A DNA stretch of 39,154 bases from Lachnospiraceae bacterium (lineage in GTDB: Bacteria > Bacillota > Clostridia > Lachnospirales > Lachnospiraceae), in NCBI GenBank assembly GCA_022510605.1, contig JAFLTB010000022.1, forward strand, positions 1-39,154. Direction: 5' to 3'. A model generated the notes under the pieces. The model had not been told where the DNA came from and did no database searches. It saw only the letters and a list, made by a program, of their open reading frames with translations. Positions 26,364 to 35,441 of this stretch are shown piece after piece; position 1 is the first letter of the stretch; the number at the start of each line of letters is the position of its first letter. The translations under genes were made by a program, and so were the position numbers.

Positions 26364-27123
26364 AATCTGTCTCCTTCATTCTTCCATTCTCCAGCGCAAA
26401 CAATAAACTGCTCCAATATTCTCCATACCCTTCTGTCTCTGGTGTAACAGGTTTCTCCAAGTCGTTCTTCATATCCACCACTATGTTTCCTTCCTGGGAA
26501 AGAACCATAATTCTCGTCCCCAAAATCAAAGCTTCCTGTACATTATGGGTAATAAATATGATAGAAATATTTTCTGCCTCAAACTTACTTATTAATTCAT
26601 TCTGAAGTTTTCTTCTGGTCATTGCATCTACACTGGCAAAGGGCTCATCCATCAAAATAAATTTGGGCTCCAGCACTAGCGCTCTTGCAATGGCCACTCG
26701 CTGCTTCATTCCCCCACTCAGCTGATAAGGATAAAGACTGCGACTATCATACAATCCTACTTTCTGCAAAATTTCTTCGGCCTTATGAACTCTGGCTGTC
26801 CTATCTTTTACTCCTTTTATTTTCAGTACATAAGTAATGTTTCCCAAAACTGTTTTCCATGGAAACAGCTGTTCAAAATTCTGGAAGACAACCACTCTGT
26901 CATTCCCTGGTTTTTCTACCCTGTTTCCATCAATAATAATGGTTCCCTCATAGCTTTCAAATCCCGCAATACAACGGAGCAGCGTAGTTTTTCCACAACC
27001 GGAAGGTCCCAATATACATAAAAATTCCTTTTCCTTCACGTCAAAAGAAAAGTCGTTCAAAACAACTTTATTTGAATTTTTATATTGCTTTTTCAATCCC
27101 TTGACTATCAACTCACTGTTCAT
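26353..27123 (-). CDS. ABC importer ATPase (NitT/TauT type)
   Basis: 256 residues with all ABC motifs: Walker A GPSGCGKTT, Q-loop QNFEQLFPW, signature LSGGMKQR, Walker B FILMDEPFA and the switch histidine in FITHN. The GGM signature and the FEQLFPW Q-loop are typical of the SsuB/TauB/nitrate subfamily. The start at 27123 (MNSELIVKG) gives an 11-base overlap with the permease gene; the longer frame lies inside the permease. It energises the importer formed with the next two genes. Confidence 0.9.
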   Translation of the reverse strand: MNSELIVKGLKKQYKNSNKVVLNDFSFDVKEKEFLCILGPSGCGKTTLLRCIAGFESYEGTIIIDGNRVEKPGNDRVVVFQNFEQLFPWKTVLGNITYVLKIKGVKDRTARVHKAEEILQKVGLYDSRSLYPYQLSGGMKQRVAIARALVLEPKFILMDEPFASVDAMTRRKLQNELISKFEAENISIIFITHNVQEALILGTRIMVLSQEGNIVVDMKNDLEKPVTPETEGYGEYWSSLLFALENGRMKETDYDD

Positions 27124-27901
27124 TTTGAACCATTCCCCACTTCCGTATAGTATGCTTCTCCAGCTGTGCAAACAATAAGTGTTCCACAATAATACCAATA
27201 ATCATAATCACAACAAGTGCCGCAAAGGTTCCCGCTGTATCCATCTGATACCGCTTGATATAAATAAACCAGCCCAGACCGCCAACCGCTCCGGATACAC
27301 CAAAAATCATCTCGGCACTAATGAGCGCTCTCCAGGCTCTTGCCCATCCAACCTTTAGGCCGGATATAATGGAAGGAAGGGAAGCCGGTAAATAAATATC
27401 CGTGATTAATCTACCCTTTGATAATCCAATATTCCTTCCACATTCCACATATATGCTGGGCGTAGAACGGAATCCATCAATAATACTTCTGGAAATCGGC
27501 CAGAGGACAGAATGAACAATGATAAAAACTGTCGTCGCCTCTCCCGTTCCGAACCATAGTATAGCCAGGGGCAGGAGTGCCACTCCTGGCAGCGGGTCAA
27601 ATAATGTAACAACCGTGTCATATATCGCACAAAAAAACTTTGAGAGAATTGCCAGGGCAGACAGAATAAATCCGATAACAATCCCCAAAAACAATCCCAT
27701 GCCAATTAAACGGAGAGAAAAAACAATGGAAGTCAAAAGATCCTCCTGCGTCACTCCTTTTACCAGGGCATTCCAAATCTCCCCCAGAGATGGAAACAAC
27801 AATTCCGGAAATATTCCACTCCAATAGCAAATCTGCCATATGAATAGCAGCGCTATCACGATGATAAGCATTTTGCATGTTCTCTTCATACGTTTCCTCA
27901 T
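27113..27901 (-). CDS. ABC importer permease (NitT/TauT type)
   Basis: 262-residue membrane protein with about six hydrophobic segments. The cytoplasmic EAA-like loop ECGRNIGLSKGRLITDIYLP is followed by ASLPSIISGLKVGWARAWRA, the hallmark of SsuC/TauC-type permeases. It starts three bases after the lipoprotein stop and overlaps the ATPase gene. Confidence 0.9.
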   Translation of the reverse strand: MRKRMKRTCKMLIIVIALLFIWQICYWSGIFPELLFPSLGEIWNALVKGVTQEDLLTSIVFSLRLIGMGLFLGIVIGFILSALAILSKFFCAIYDTVVTLFDPLPGVALLPLAILWFGTGEATTVFIIVHSVLWPISRSIIDGFRSTPSIYVECGRNIGLSKGRLITDIYLPASLPSIISGLKVGWARAWRALISAEMIFGVSGAVGGLGWFIYIKRYQMDTAGTFAALVVIMIIGIIVEHLLFAQLEKHTIRKWGMVQNEQ

Positions 27902-27904
27902 TTA

Positions 27905-28876
27905 CTATAATATATTATCAAAACAAATCTCGCTCAAATCCGCCGGCGCTTTTTCCATAAAGTCCGCACGCTCCATGAACTGAGCAATCTCCAATGTTCC
28001 GTGCGGCTTCATATCATAATCGGAACCCTCTGCTGATAAAAATTCTTTCATTTTATCCGCCGTCACCCCCTCTTTTTCACACAGCATTTCCGCTGCTTTA
28101 TCCTGATTATTGTTCAGCATGTCCATTGCCTCTTCCATGGCCGAAACCAAGGCCTGATACACCTGCGGTTTCTCGTCGTGAAGCTTGGTTGTCGTTGATC
28201 CTACAATAATCGTTGCATCTTCTGGAAATGCCGCCGCAACATCCTCCACTTCATGAATATTACTCTCCTCCTTCTCCTGCAGGAAATATGGGGATGTTGT
28301 CAGCTGACAGGGAACGCTTCCTGACAGCAATGCCTGCATTCCATCCGGATGGGACATAGTAACCATATTATTGTCTAAAGCATGTGGGTCCCCCAGCTCC
28401 TTTTCACAGGCCATAGCCAGCATGACGTGCTGAATGCTGCCGTAGCCCACCAGCGCAATCTTATCTCCCTCTTTAATATCCTTAATCGATTGGATGCGGT
28501 CTTCTGTGGTATTTAGCCCCATCGGCTGTGCCGAAAGCGCCGAATACATCTTGATTTCTCCGCTCTTCATTGAGTTTATCAAAAATGGACCAACCCCGGA
28601 ATGCGCTACATCAATACTTCCCGCTACCATTCCTTCATAAATTTCTGCCGGGCCATTTAATGTTTTCCACTCGACTTCAATTTCTCCGTCATAATATTTT
28701 TCAATCAATTGCTCCTGCTTCATAATCTCAAGAGGAGCATAGGCAAGGCCCCACTGATATGCCATTACCAGCTTCTCTTTTCCATTTTCGGATGAGTTCT
28801 GGCCACAGGCAGAACTTAAGCATATTACCATGCCCATCACTAAAGCCGCTGCTAAGATTTTTTTCATACTTTTCAT
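27905..28876 (-). CDS. Substrate-binding lipoprotein of the importer (SsuA/NMT1-like)
   Basis: 323 residues with a lipoprotein signal peptide (KKILAAALVMGMVICLSSAC; lipobox cysteine near residue 24) and a periplasmic-binding fold of the SsuA/TauA/NMT1 type. Typical blocks are QWGLAYAPLEIMK and GMVAGSIDVAHSGVGPF. Members bind small sulfonates, carboxylates, nitrate or thiamine precursors; the ligand cannot be read here. An importer inside a glycan/acyl cluster is unexpected. Its position directly upstream of an AMP ligase suggests an acid destined for activation. An ACP gene lies 22 bases upstream, so it is part of the same transcript. Confidence 0.88.
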   Translation of the reverse strand: MKSMKKILAAALVMGMVICLSSACGQNSSENGKEKLVMAYQWGLAYAPLEIMKQEQLIEKYYDGEIEVEWKTLNGPAEIYEGMVAGSIDVAHSGVGPFLINSMKSGEIKMYSALSAQPMGLNTTEDRIQSIKDIKEGDKIALVGYGSIQHVMLAMACEKELGDPHALDNNMVTMSHPDGMQALLSGSVPCQLTTSPYFLQEKEESNIHEVEDVAAAFPEDATIIVGSTTTKLHDEKPQVYQALVSAMEEAMDMLNNNQDKAAEMLCEKEGVTADKMKEFLSAEGSDYDMKPHGTLEIAQFMERADFMEKAPADLSEICFDNIL

Positions 28877-28898
28877 TTTTTACCTTCCTCTCAAATTG

Positions 28899-29138
28899 TT
28901 ACTTATTTTGGTGCTGCTTATTTTCGATTACCTGACAAATATCCCCGACACTTTCCATGGAAATCATCTCATCAAAGGAAAATTTCAAATCAAAGTGCTG
29001 CTCCAGTTTCTGGAATAGCACAATCTGCCCAAAAGAATCCCATTCTGGCAAACTGTCAGAAGATGTGCACTCCGTAACTTCAATATTCTCTCCCAGATTA
29101 AGCGCTTCTCTCAAAATCTCAATTACTTCGTTTAACAT
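28899..29138 (-). CDS. Acyl carrier protein ACP-5
   Basis: 79-residue acidic protein with the phosphopantetheine site PEWDSFGQIVL. It starts four bases after the GNAT-265 stop and lies just before the importer genes. Its motif differs from the WDS-L-S-K-L-S-L subgroup, so it may serve a different partner, possibly the GNAT beside it. Confidence 0.87.
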   Translation of the reverse strand: MLNEVIEILREALNLGENIEVTECTSSDSLPEWDSFGQIVLFQKLEQHFDLKFSFDEMISMESVGDICQVIENKQHQNK

Positions 29139-29142
29139 ACCA

Positions 29143-29940
29143 TCAATCCTCCTTGATAAATATCGTGTCGGTCATTCCGTCCGGAAAATACTGTTTCAGT
29201 TGGCCAAACCGTAATGATGCAGTGTTTGTTTCTTCTACCCAGGAATATCCATAGGTACATCCTGCTTCTATAGCAATTTTTGCCGCCTTCGCATACAAAC
29301 TCATGGCAATGTGATTCTGCGCTCCGTTATAAATATGGTTACCATAAAATTTTTTACCAGAACAAACAAATATAATAAAAGAAACAATCTTGCCATTTTC
29401 CTTATAAAGCAAAACATGACCTTTCTTAATACAATCTGCCACCTGCTCTCTACTGTCAAAATGACTGGTTCTGCAATCAAAAACACCCAGCAATTTTTCA
29501 TACAGCTCATTTAAATCCTGTAACGATGCAACAATGACTTTTTTTTCATCCGCAAAGCGTTCCAGATATTCTCCATAGGGATTGTTTGCAGGATTAAATA
29601 CATTTACAAGTTCTTTATTGGATAGCCTTAAAAAACGAGCAAATCTTCTATAACCAGAGTTTTCAAACACTTCCAGCAATGAGTCATCACAGTCACCAAG
29701 ATAGTCCAGTACACTTTCCCGCTGCTGCATAGCAAGCAGTTTTTCTAATTGCTGCAAATCCGAACTAAAAAAAAAGGTTCTCATCGCATACTTACTATAA
29801 CATGAAAATACAATGGTATGAGAATCCAGTAATACGGAATACTCTGATTCATTATTATATTCATAAAAATTGGTGTATGCTTTTGAGTGCGATGCACGTT
29901 TTATAGCTGATATATGTTCCCTTATTTGTTTTGTGTTCAT
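29143..29940 (-). CDS. GNAT-like acyltransferase (GNAT-265)
   Basis: 265 residues. The C-terminal half has GNAT character: KKGHVLLYKENGKIVSFIIFVCSGKKFYGNHIYNG followed by a helix, then AGCTYGYSWVEETNTASLRFGQLKQY, where E-E-T-N-x-A-S-L-R-F-G is the familiar end-of-domain pattern. The N-terminal half may be a second, diverged GNAT repeat. ATG at 29940 is used; a TTG two codons earlier fits the AAGGA site slightly better. It is not obviously a paralogue of the 330/333-residue GNATs. It sits between KASIII-C and ACP-5, so transfer of an ACP-bound acyl group is the natural guess. Confidence 0.7.
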   Translation of the reverse strand: MNTKQIREHISAIKRASHSKAYTNFYEYNNESEYSVLLDSHTIVFSCYSKYAMRTFFFSSDLQQLEKLLAMQQRESVLDYLGDCDDSLLEVFENSGYRRFARFLRLSNKELVNVFNPANNPYGEYLERFADEKKVIVASLQDLNELYEKLLGVFDCRTSHFDSREQVADCIKKGHVLLYKENGKIVSFIIFVCSGKKFYGNHIYNGAQNHIAMSLYAKAAKIAIEAGCTYGYSWVEETNTASLRFGQLKQYFPDGMTDTIFIKED

Positions 29941-29973
29941 ATTCAAATTATCCTTCCTGTTCTAGTCCTTTCC

Positions 29974-31038
29974 CTAATAATTAGAAATAATCATCTCACA
30001 AAAATCCAAGCATCCAAGATCCAAGATCATGGAACTCCATGACAATCCTGCTCCAAATCCAGCAAGACAGCACTTATACTTGCTTTTAACCATCTGCCCA
30101 CTAAAATTATGTGTAATAGCAACGGGGATTGTTGAACCACTGGTGTTACCAAAATTTTCTACTACATTCATTGGAATCTTTTCCCAGGATATCCCCAGTT
30201 TATCGGAAAGTTTCTGTAACATAAATTTATTGGGCTGATGAAATATGAACCAGTCGATATCTTCTTTTTTCATACTGGCATATTCCAGTATTTCATTAAT
30301 CAATGGTGGAACTTCTTTTTGGACAAAGTTAAATACTTTAGAGCCGTCCATCCACAAGTCATCATAACTCTTCATTGTCCCATCACCAATATCCACTGGA
30401 ACTGCTGTCTGTGGACTCCTTGGCATCTTATACCCCCCTGCGTGCATAATCAAAGCTTCTCTTTCCGTTCCATCATTATAAAAATTAATATATATATCAG
30501 ATGCTTTATCATCCCTCTCAAATATTGTTATAGCTGTTGCATCACCACCAAAAGATGCTGAAGTCAATGGTGTTTTTTTATCTTTCCGGTTGAGAACATC
30601 ACTATTGAAAACCAGCACCTTTTTATCGCCCACTACATCCAACAATAGAAATGCCTGTAATGCCCCCAACATAAATCCTGCACACCCCTGCGGAATGTCT
30701 ATACAAATTACATCTTGTGGCAGATTGCACTCACCGTGAATAATATTACTCACATGAGGAATAAAGTAATCCGGAGTCAACCCGGTAACTACAATAGCGC
30801 CAATTTCCTCTTTTTTTATATAGCCTTTATTCAGCAGATAATTGAGCCCATATACACAATAGTCGGATGCGGTAGAGTCCGCTTTTGCCGCCCTTCTTTT
30901 TCCAAAGCCCATAATTCTCTTTAGTCTCTTGGTCTGAAGGGTCGCAAAGGGTTTGGTCTCTTCATCATAGTCATACTCATTCTCCGGCATAACAGTTAGT
31001 ATTCCGGTTATTTTTTTCCCTTTTATGGTGGTAATCAT
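29974..31038 (-). CDS. 3-oxoacyl-ACP synthase III (KASIII-C)
   Basis: 354 residues with Cys119 (PQGCAGF), His267 (FHQPNKF) and Asn298 (FGNTSGSTIP). It is the most divergent of the four intact KASIIIs. Its N-terminus lacks the M-x-G-x-Y/F-x-N opening, and it has about 20 extra residues before the histidine with the acidic/aromatic stretch YDDLWMDGSKVFNF. Its start overlaps the ACP-6 stop (ATGA) and the adenylation gene lies just before, so its starter may be the unit loaded by that enzyme (inference). The differences from the other KASIIIs fit a different starter. Confidence 0.9.
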   Translation of the reverse strand: MITTIKGKKITGILTVMPENEYDYDEETKPFATLQTKRLKRIMGFGKRRAAKADSTASDYCVYGLNYLLNKGYIKKEEIGAIVVTGLTPDYFIPHVSNIIHGECNLPQDVICIDIPQGCAGFMLGALQAFLLLDVVGDKKVLVFNSDVLNRKDKKTPLTSASFGGDATAITIFERDDKASDIYINFYNDGTEREALIMHAGGYKMPRSPQTAVPVDIGDGTMKSYDDLWMDGSKVFNFVQKEVPPLINEILEYASMKKEDIDWFIFHQPNKFMLQKLSDKLGISWEKIPMNVVENFGNTSGSTIPVAITHNFSGQMVKSKYKCCLAGFGAGLSWSSMILDLGCLDFCEMIISNY

Positions 31039-31268
31039 AATGTCCCCCCATTGTTCTTAACAACATTGGCAATAGTCTCAATTGTTTCAAAATTTTCCGG
31101 GACGATATCCAGGCCATCAATTGATATATCAAAGGTGGCATCCAACTCTGACACCAAAGTAACCAGATCAAAAGAGTCTAAATATCCGTCCTCAATAAAA
31201 TTTTCGCTTGTACTAAAATCGAACTCCGGTCGGATTCCTTGCAAAATTTCCATAATTTTATTCATCAT
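31035..31268 (-). CDS. Carrier protein ACP-6 (peptidyl-carrier-like)
   Basis: 77 residues with the phosphopantetheine site DGYLDSFDLVTLV. This lacks the tryptophan seen in the other seven carriers here and looks more like carriers served by adenylation domains. It lies between the stand-alone adenylation enzyme (16 bases upstream) and KASIII-C (ATGA overlap), so the three probably form one loading-and-condensation unit. Confidence 0.86.
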   Translation of the reverse strand: MMNKIMEILQGIRPEFDFSTSENFIEDGYLDSFDLVTLVSELDATFDISIDGLDIVPENFETIETIANVVKNNGGTL

Positions 31269-31284
31269 AATCCCTCACTTCTTT

Positions 31285-32814
31285 TTATTCATTAACTACC
31301 ATCTGTGATAGTTTTAATCGATCAATCTTTCCATTCGTATTTCTTGGCAGCTCCTCCATCACATGATAAACTGTCGGAACCATATAACGCGGAAAGGAAT
31401 TCCCTAGGGCCTTCCGGATTTCCACCTCCGTCTTTCCGCTTTCTTCATAGAACAGCACAATGTTTTTATTCTTATTATCATAAACAACACAGCAGTTTGT
31501 CACCAGTTTTAAATTATTTAAAATCTCATGCTCAATTTCTCCCAGTTCAATCCGGTACCCCTGATGCTTGACCAGCGTGTCTTTTCTTCCTTTAAAATGA
31601 ATCAGCCCATCCTCGCCATAGGAAGCAATATCACCGGTTCGATAAATCAGTTCCGGATATGCCGTATTCAGAGGATTCTGAACGAAAGCGGCAGCTGTCT
31701 TATCCGGATTATTGTAATACCCCATCGCCAGTGAGGTTCCCCTGACACAGATTTCTCCTTCTTCGCCAACTCCACAGAGATTATCTTCCTCAGAAAGCAG
31801 AAGAATATCTGTGTTATTGCACGGTATCCCTATGGGCAGTGGTTCATCATCATCAAAATCTTTATCTACAATGTAATATATACAATCCAATGTAATCTCA
31901 ATTGGACCATAAAGATTAGCAAATACTGCCTGAGGGAGATGTTTTTTCCAATAATTAAACTGTTTGGTAGGAAATACCTCGCCGGCAAACCATACCGTTT
32001 TAATATCCGGTAACGGAAGTTTCTCCAATAAATCCATATTTGCTATGTTGACCATTATAGTAGGAACCCAGAACAGAAAATTTACCTTTTTCTCCTGAAG
32101 TTCCATCAAAAGCTTAGCCGGAAAAACTCCCAGCGCACTATCAAGAAGAACCATTGATGATCCCTTCATCATCATAAGACATATTTCAAAATCATATATG
32201 TCAAACACGATTGGTGACAGCGCTCCGATGACCTCATCCCCGGAAAAATGAAACGTTTCCACCGACCAGGTCAAAAAATCAAAAAAACTACGGTAGTTTA
32301 ATACAACACCTTTAGGCGTTCCCGTCGAGCCGGAAGTATTGATAATACAAAAGGGATCCGTGTCAACTAATTTTCCACGCCTCTTGCTCAGTTCTTTCTC
32401 ATCAATGGACATGTTATCAAAATCCAGGTCATCCACATTCACAACTTCCATCGGATGCTCTTTCCAATCAATTATATCTATGTACTGCCCACTGGTAATA
32501 ACTGCCGCAGGTTTCAGCAAACGAAGGATATTCTCCAGACGATGAGCCGGAGTCTTTACATCCAGATTGTTAAAAACATTAGCACTATATAAAATTCCAA
32601 TGTCAGCCACAACCGCATCAATTGACTTGGGAAGTAAGACTACAATGGGCAGGAAAGACTGTTTCCCAATCTTATCCGCAAGTAATGTGCCAAGTTTTTT
32701 CCCTCTCTTCTGCAGTTCAGCAAAGGTACAACTCTCTTCCTTGTGAAGAAGTGCATTTTTTTCTTTATTCCCCAAAACTGTTTCGTCGAAATAATCCAAA
32801 ATAGATTTATACAC
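31285..32814 (-). CDS. Stand-alone adenylation enzyme of the NRPS/DltA type
   Basis: 509-residue ANL enzyme with TSGSTGTPKGV (160-170), the A4-type block FDIYDFE with Asp205, LYGPIE, YRTGD, GRKDTLVKHQGYRIELGEIE and the C-terminal NGKIDR lysine. Asp205 corresponds to the residue that binds the alpha-amino group in NRPS and DltA domains; the other two ligases of the island lack it. It therefore probably activates an amino acid or other amino-bearing acid and loads it on ACP-6. No condensation domain is present. Confidence 0.87.
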   Translation of the reverse strand: MYKSILDYFDETVLGNKEKNALLHKEESCTFAELQKRGKKLGTLLADKIGKQSFLPIVVLLPKSIDAVVADIGILYSANVFNNLDVKTPAHRLENILRLLKPAAVITSGQYIDIIDWKEHPMEVVNVDDLDFDNMSIDEKELSKRRGKLVDTDPFCIINTSGSTGTPKGVVLNYRSFFDFLTWSVETFHFSGDEVIGALSPIVFDIYDFEICLMMMKGSSMVLLDSALGVFPAKLLMELQEKKVNFLFWVPTIMVNIANMDLLEKLPLPDIKTVWFAGEVFPTKQFNYWKKHLPQAVFANLYGPIEITLDCIYYIVDKDFDDDEPLPIGIPCNNTDILLLSEEDNLCGVGEEGEICVRGTSLAMGYYNNPDKTAAAFVQNPLNTAYPELIYRTGDIASYGEDGLIHFKGRKDTLVKHQGYRIELGEIEHEILNNLKLVTNCCVVYDNKNKNIVLFYEESGKTEVEIRKALGNSFPRYMVPTVYHVMEELPRNTNGKIDRLKLSQMVVNE

Positions 32815-32824
32815 TTTCTACCTC

Positions 32825-33685
32825 CTACTGAACAGTTGTGACATTTCCATAAGAATACTCTTTTACTAATGGTTTACTATCATAAGGCTCTGCTAAAAAA
32901 CAATTCACATCCCGTGTCAGCCATTCAACCGCTTTGTCATATGCTGCCTTCTCTGTAAAGGAGGATACATAAGAATCGCCTACCGCCTGCTTTAAAAAGA
33001 CTCCCTGCTCGATTAATTCCTTTTCAAAGGATGGCGGTACACACGGTATTACATCTCTGTATTTAACATACAGAATGTGTTTATCTTCTCGGATATTGCC
33101 CTCTTTGTCAATGATATGACCCTCAAATTCTTTGTCATAACGATAAGGAACTCGTAACTTTTCCTCTACATAATGCATATGCGTGTGGCACTGTGGAAGC
33201 CGAGAACCGAAAAACAGAATCCTCGCATTTTCTATTTGATGAAACCGGTCAAAAAAACTTCCCGCTCCCAACGATTTGTTTCCACTAACCTCTGCCAATT
33301 CTTTATGGTCACCAATCACACACACAGACATCAATGGATCCTCTGACCGGATGGCATCCTCTCTTTTTCTCGCATACTCATTTATCATGCCCATTTTACA
33401 TTTTGTATTTAAGACATCATAATCCTCATGATTTCCATAACTGAAAGTAAAGGTTGGGAACACCAGGGTATTGACTTCCAACTCACAAATAGCATCAAAT
33501 AGTATTTCCACTAACTCTTTTCGTTTCAAATCCCGACTGGGGAGCCCAAAAGACAAATCCGTATGGATTAAGAGAACTTCACAGTCATCTGCCTTTACAT
33601 TACGCATAGCCTGCACCAGTTCGCCATAGGTCACCCAGGATTTATCTCTGGATTGAAACACTTTAAGACTGCTATCTCTCTTCAT
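32825..33685 (-). CDS. AAC(3)-family N-acyltransferase
   Basis: 286 residues with the blocks of the AAC(3)/YokD/FrbF family: HTDLSFGLPS (41-50), LVFPTFTFSYG, the S-E-D-P-L-M-S-V segment, SLGAGSFFDRF and the active-site THMHYVEE at 168-175. Although named for aminoglycoside acetylation, members in glycan clusters transfer acyl groups to amino-sugars. The start overlaps the preceding SDR stop by one base (TAATG). Directly after a KASIII/SDR pair and before a carrier-loading unit, it is the best candidate for putting an ACP-borne acyl group on the amine made by WecE (inference). A resistance role is unlikely in this context. Confidence 0.85.
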   Translation of the reverse strand: MKRDSSLKVFQSRDKSWVTYGELVQAMRNVKADDCEVLLIHTDLSFGLPSRDLKRKELVEILFDAICELEVNTLVFPTFTFSYGNHEDYDVLNTKCKMGMINEYARKREDAIRSEDPLMSVCVIGDHKELAEVSGNKSLGAGSFFDRFHQIENARILFFGSRLPQCHTHMHYVEEKLRVPYRYDKEFEGHIIDKEGNIREDKHILYVKYRDVIPCVPPSFEKELIEQGVFLKQAVGDSYVSSFTEKAAYDKAVEWLTRDVNCFLAEPYDSKPLVKEYSYGNVTTVQ

Positions 33686-34419
33686 TACAGTCGTCCTCCA
33701 TCTACGTAGAAATTTCTTCCTGTTACAAATTGTGATACATCACTTAGCAAATAAAGTATGGCATTTGCTACATCCTCCGGTTCTGCCAGCCCCAATGAAT
33801 CACCTTCTTTAATATTGGATTCATACATCTCCCTCGTCTCTCTCGCCATAGGGGTATCGACGGGTCCGGGAATAACTGTATTAATGCGATATTTCTTATC
33901 TATCAATTCATAAGCCAAAGATTTCACCGCCGCTTCTAATGCCCCTTTTGAAGCGGCGTAAATGCTCATGCACTTTTGGGGATTATGAGCATTTACAGCT
34001 GAAATCGCCACTATGCTCCCCCCTCTTGAATACTTTCTCTTTATAAAATATTTAATCAATTCCATAAAAGAGACAAAATTAATATCAAATGTTTCTTTTA
34101 TGAAAAATTCAGATAACATTTTGGCCGGTACCGGTTTGGCAATTCCTGCGCAATGAACCAAACCGTCTAAAAGTCCATCTTCTGCCGCTTCTGAAAACAT
34201 AGCCGGATAATTTTCAAATTCTCTGAGATCAAAAGCAATTTTTTTGTGACCTTCCCCCGATAAATGTCGCATTACATCTTCAAGTTTATCAGAATCTCGT
34301 CCAACAGCGATTACCTGCGCTCCATACTTGCTTAATTGAATTGCTGTTTCTCTTCCAATTCCGGAGGAAGCACCGGTAACTATGATTCTTTTTCCGCCCA
34401 GTTTCAGAAAATCTTCCAT
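33685..34419 (-). CDS. SDR oxidoreductase, probable 3-oxoacyl-ACP reductase
   Basis: 244-residue classical SDR with TGASSGIG (15-22), HCAG (89-92), Ser140, Y154-AAS-K158 and TGRNFYVDGGRL at the end. It is coupled on both sides by one-base TAATG overlaps, to KASIII-D upstream and the AAC(3)-type gene downstream. This makes a tight condense, reduce, transfer series that would give a 3-hydroxyacyl amide. It is the working counterpart of the degenerate SDR fused to KASIII-B. Confidence 0.9.
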   Translation of the reverse strand: MEDFLKLGGKRIIVTGASSGIGRETAIQLSKYGAQVIAVGRDSDKLEDVMRHLSGEGHKKIAFDLREFENYPAMFSEAAEDGLLDGLVHCAGIAKPVPAKMLSEFFIKETFDINFVSFMELIKYFIKRKYSRGGSIVAISAVNAHNPQKCMSIYAASKGALEAAVKSLAYELIDKKYRINTVIPGPVDTPMARETREMYESNIKEGDSLGLAEPEDVANAILYLLSDVSQFVTGRNFYVDGGRL

Positions 34420-35426
34420 TATTCAATCTCCCCATAACAAAAATCGCTTAATTCTAACGGCAAAATCCCTTTTGTATCCAGCGTCAGATAAACATTGCTC
34501 CAGGCAAGTCCAACGCCAAAACCTGACATAAGGAGAGAAACCTTATCCTTCTTTCGCAACAATTCAGCATTGCGGCATATCGTCAACGGAACGGTCGCCG
34601 TAGATGTATTGCCAAACTCATCATAGGAAATCAACATTTTGGAAACATCAAAATTACATTCATTTGCCATTCCATTCAGTATTATTTTCTGTGCCTGATG
34701 CAGCACATAATAATCAATCGCTTCCTCAGAAATAGAAAAATGCTTCTTTATATCAACTATACTTCGTGACACCTCGTCAAGGGAAAAAAGCAAAACTGCA
34801 TTTCCATCCATATTGATTTCCCCTTCTAAGGACTTCGTGATCAATTCGTGGCGTGAACCATCTGTATACTGCGAATAACAAAACCCCTCTTCTCCCTCTA
34901 CATATTCTAATGCTGTGGCGCTTGCTCCATCTCCAAAGAGCAGCGCATCCGTAGACGTCACCTTAATATCATCTCCGGAATATCTGCCATCGCCTACTAG
35001 AAGAAGACCTTTTCCGTGTACATTATTCAAAATTGCTGAAATAATCTGCAGACCGCTAACATAGCCGGTACAGCCAAGATTCACGTCGAAAGCAATACAG
35101 TCTTTTCCAATCTGCAATCTTTTTTGCACTATCATAGCCGTAGCTGGCGTCTGTACATCCGGTGATTGTGTCACAAAAATAAGCGCCTTGATTTCATCTC
35201 TTCGCCATCCCAAATGCTCAAATACTCTTTCAGCTGCTACACAGGCCATATCCGAAGCAGCTTGTCCTTTCTGGCATACATGCCGTCGGTTAATTCCCGT
35301 CACTGAAACCTGTCTTTTTGCACGCCGTGATTCTAGTTGATCGACCAGTTCCAGATTATTTACGACACGTTTTGGCGCCGTTGCAGCTATGCCACATATT
35401 TTAATATTTTTATACTGACCAAACAA
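34419..35426 (-). CDS. 3-oxoacyl-ACP synthase III (KASIII-D)
   Basis: 335 residues with Cys119 (NLGCTGY), His243 (VLHQAQK) and Asn273 (FGNTSTATVP). The opening MFGQYKNIKICGI matches KASIII-A and KASIII-B. It is preceded by two tandem ACPs and overlaps its reductase by one base. Closeness to the KASIII part of KASIII-B in motif wording suggests a common origin of the two synthase-reductase units. Confidence 0.92.
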   Translation of the reverse strand: MFGQYKNIKICGIAATAPKRVVNNLELVDQLESRRAKRQVSVTGINRRHVCQKGQAASDMACVAAERVFEHLGWRRDEIKALIFVTQSPDVQTPATAMIVQKRLQIGKDCIAFDVNLGCTGYVSGLQIISAILNNVHGKGLLLVGDGRYSGDDIKVTSTDALLFGDGASATALEYVEGEEGFCYSQYTDGSRHELITKSLEGEINMDGNAVLLFSLDEVSRSIVDIKKHFSISEEAIDYYVLHQAQKIILNGMANECNFDVSKMLISYDEFGNTSTATVPLTICRNAELLRKKDKVSLLMSGFGVGLAWSNVYLTLDTKGILPLELSDFCYGEIE

Positions 35427-35441
35427 TATGCTTCTCCACCT

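Noticed and set aside
26353-28876. Sulfonate utilisation (ssu/tau) operon
   Set aside because: No monooxygenase or dioxygenase gene accompanies the importer; its coupled neighbour is an AMP ligase.
32825-33685. Aminoglycoside resistance gene, from the AAC(3) family name
   Set aside because: It is coupled by one-base overlaps into a KASIII/SDR unit with no mobile element, which fits amino-sugar acylation rather than resistance.
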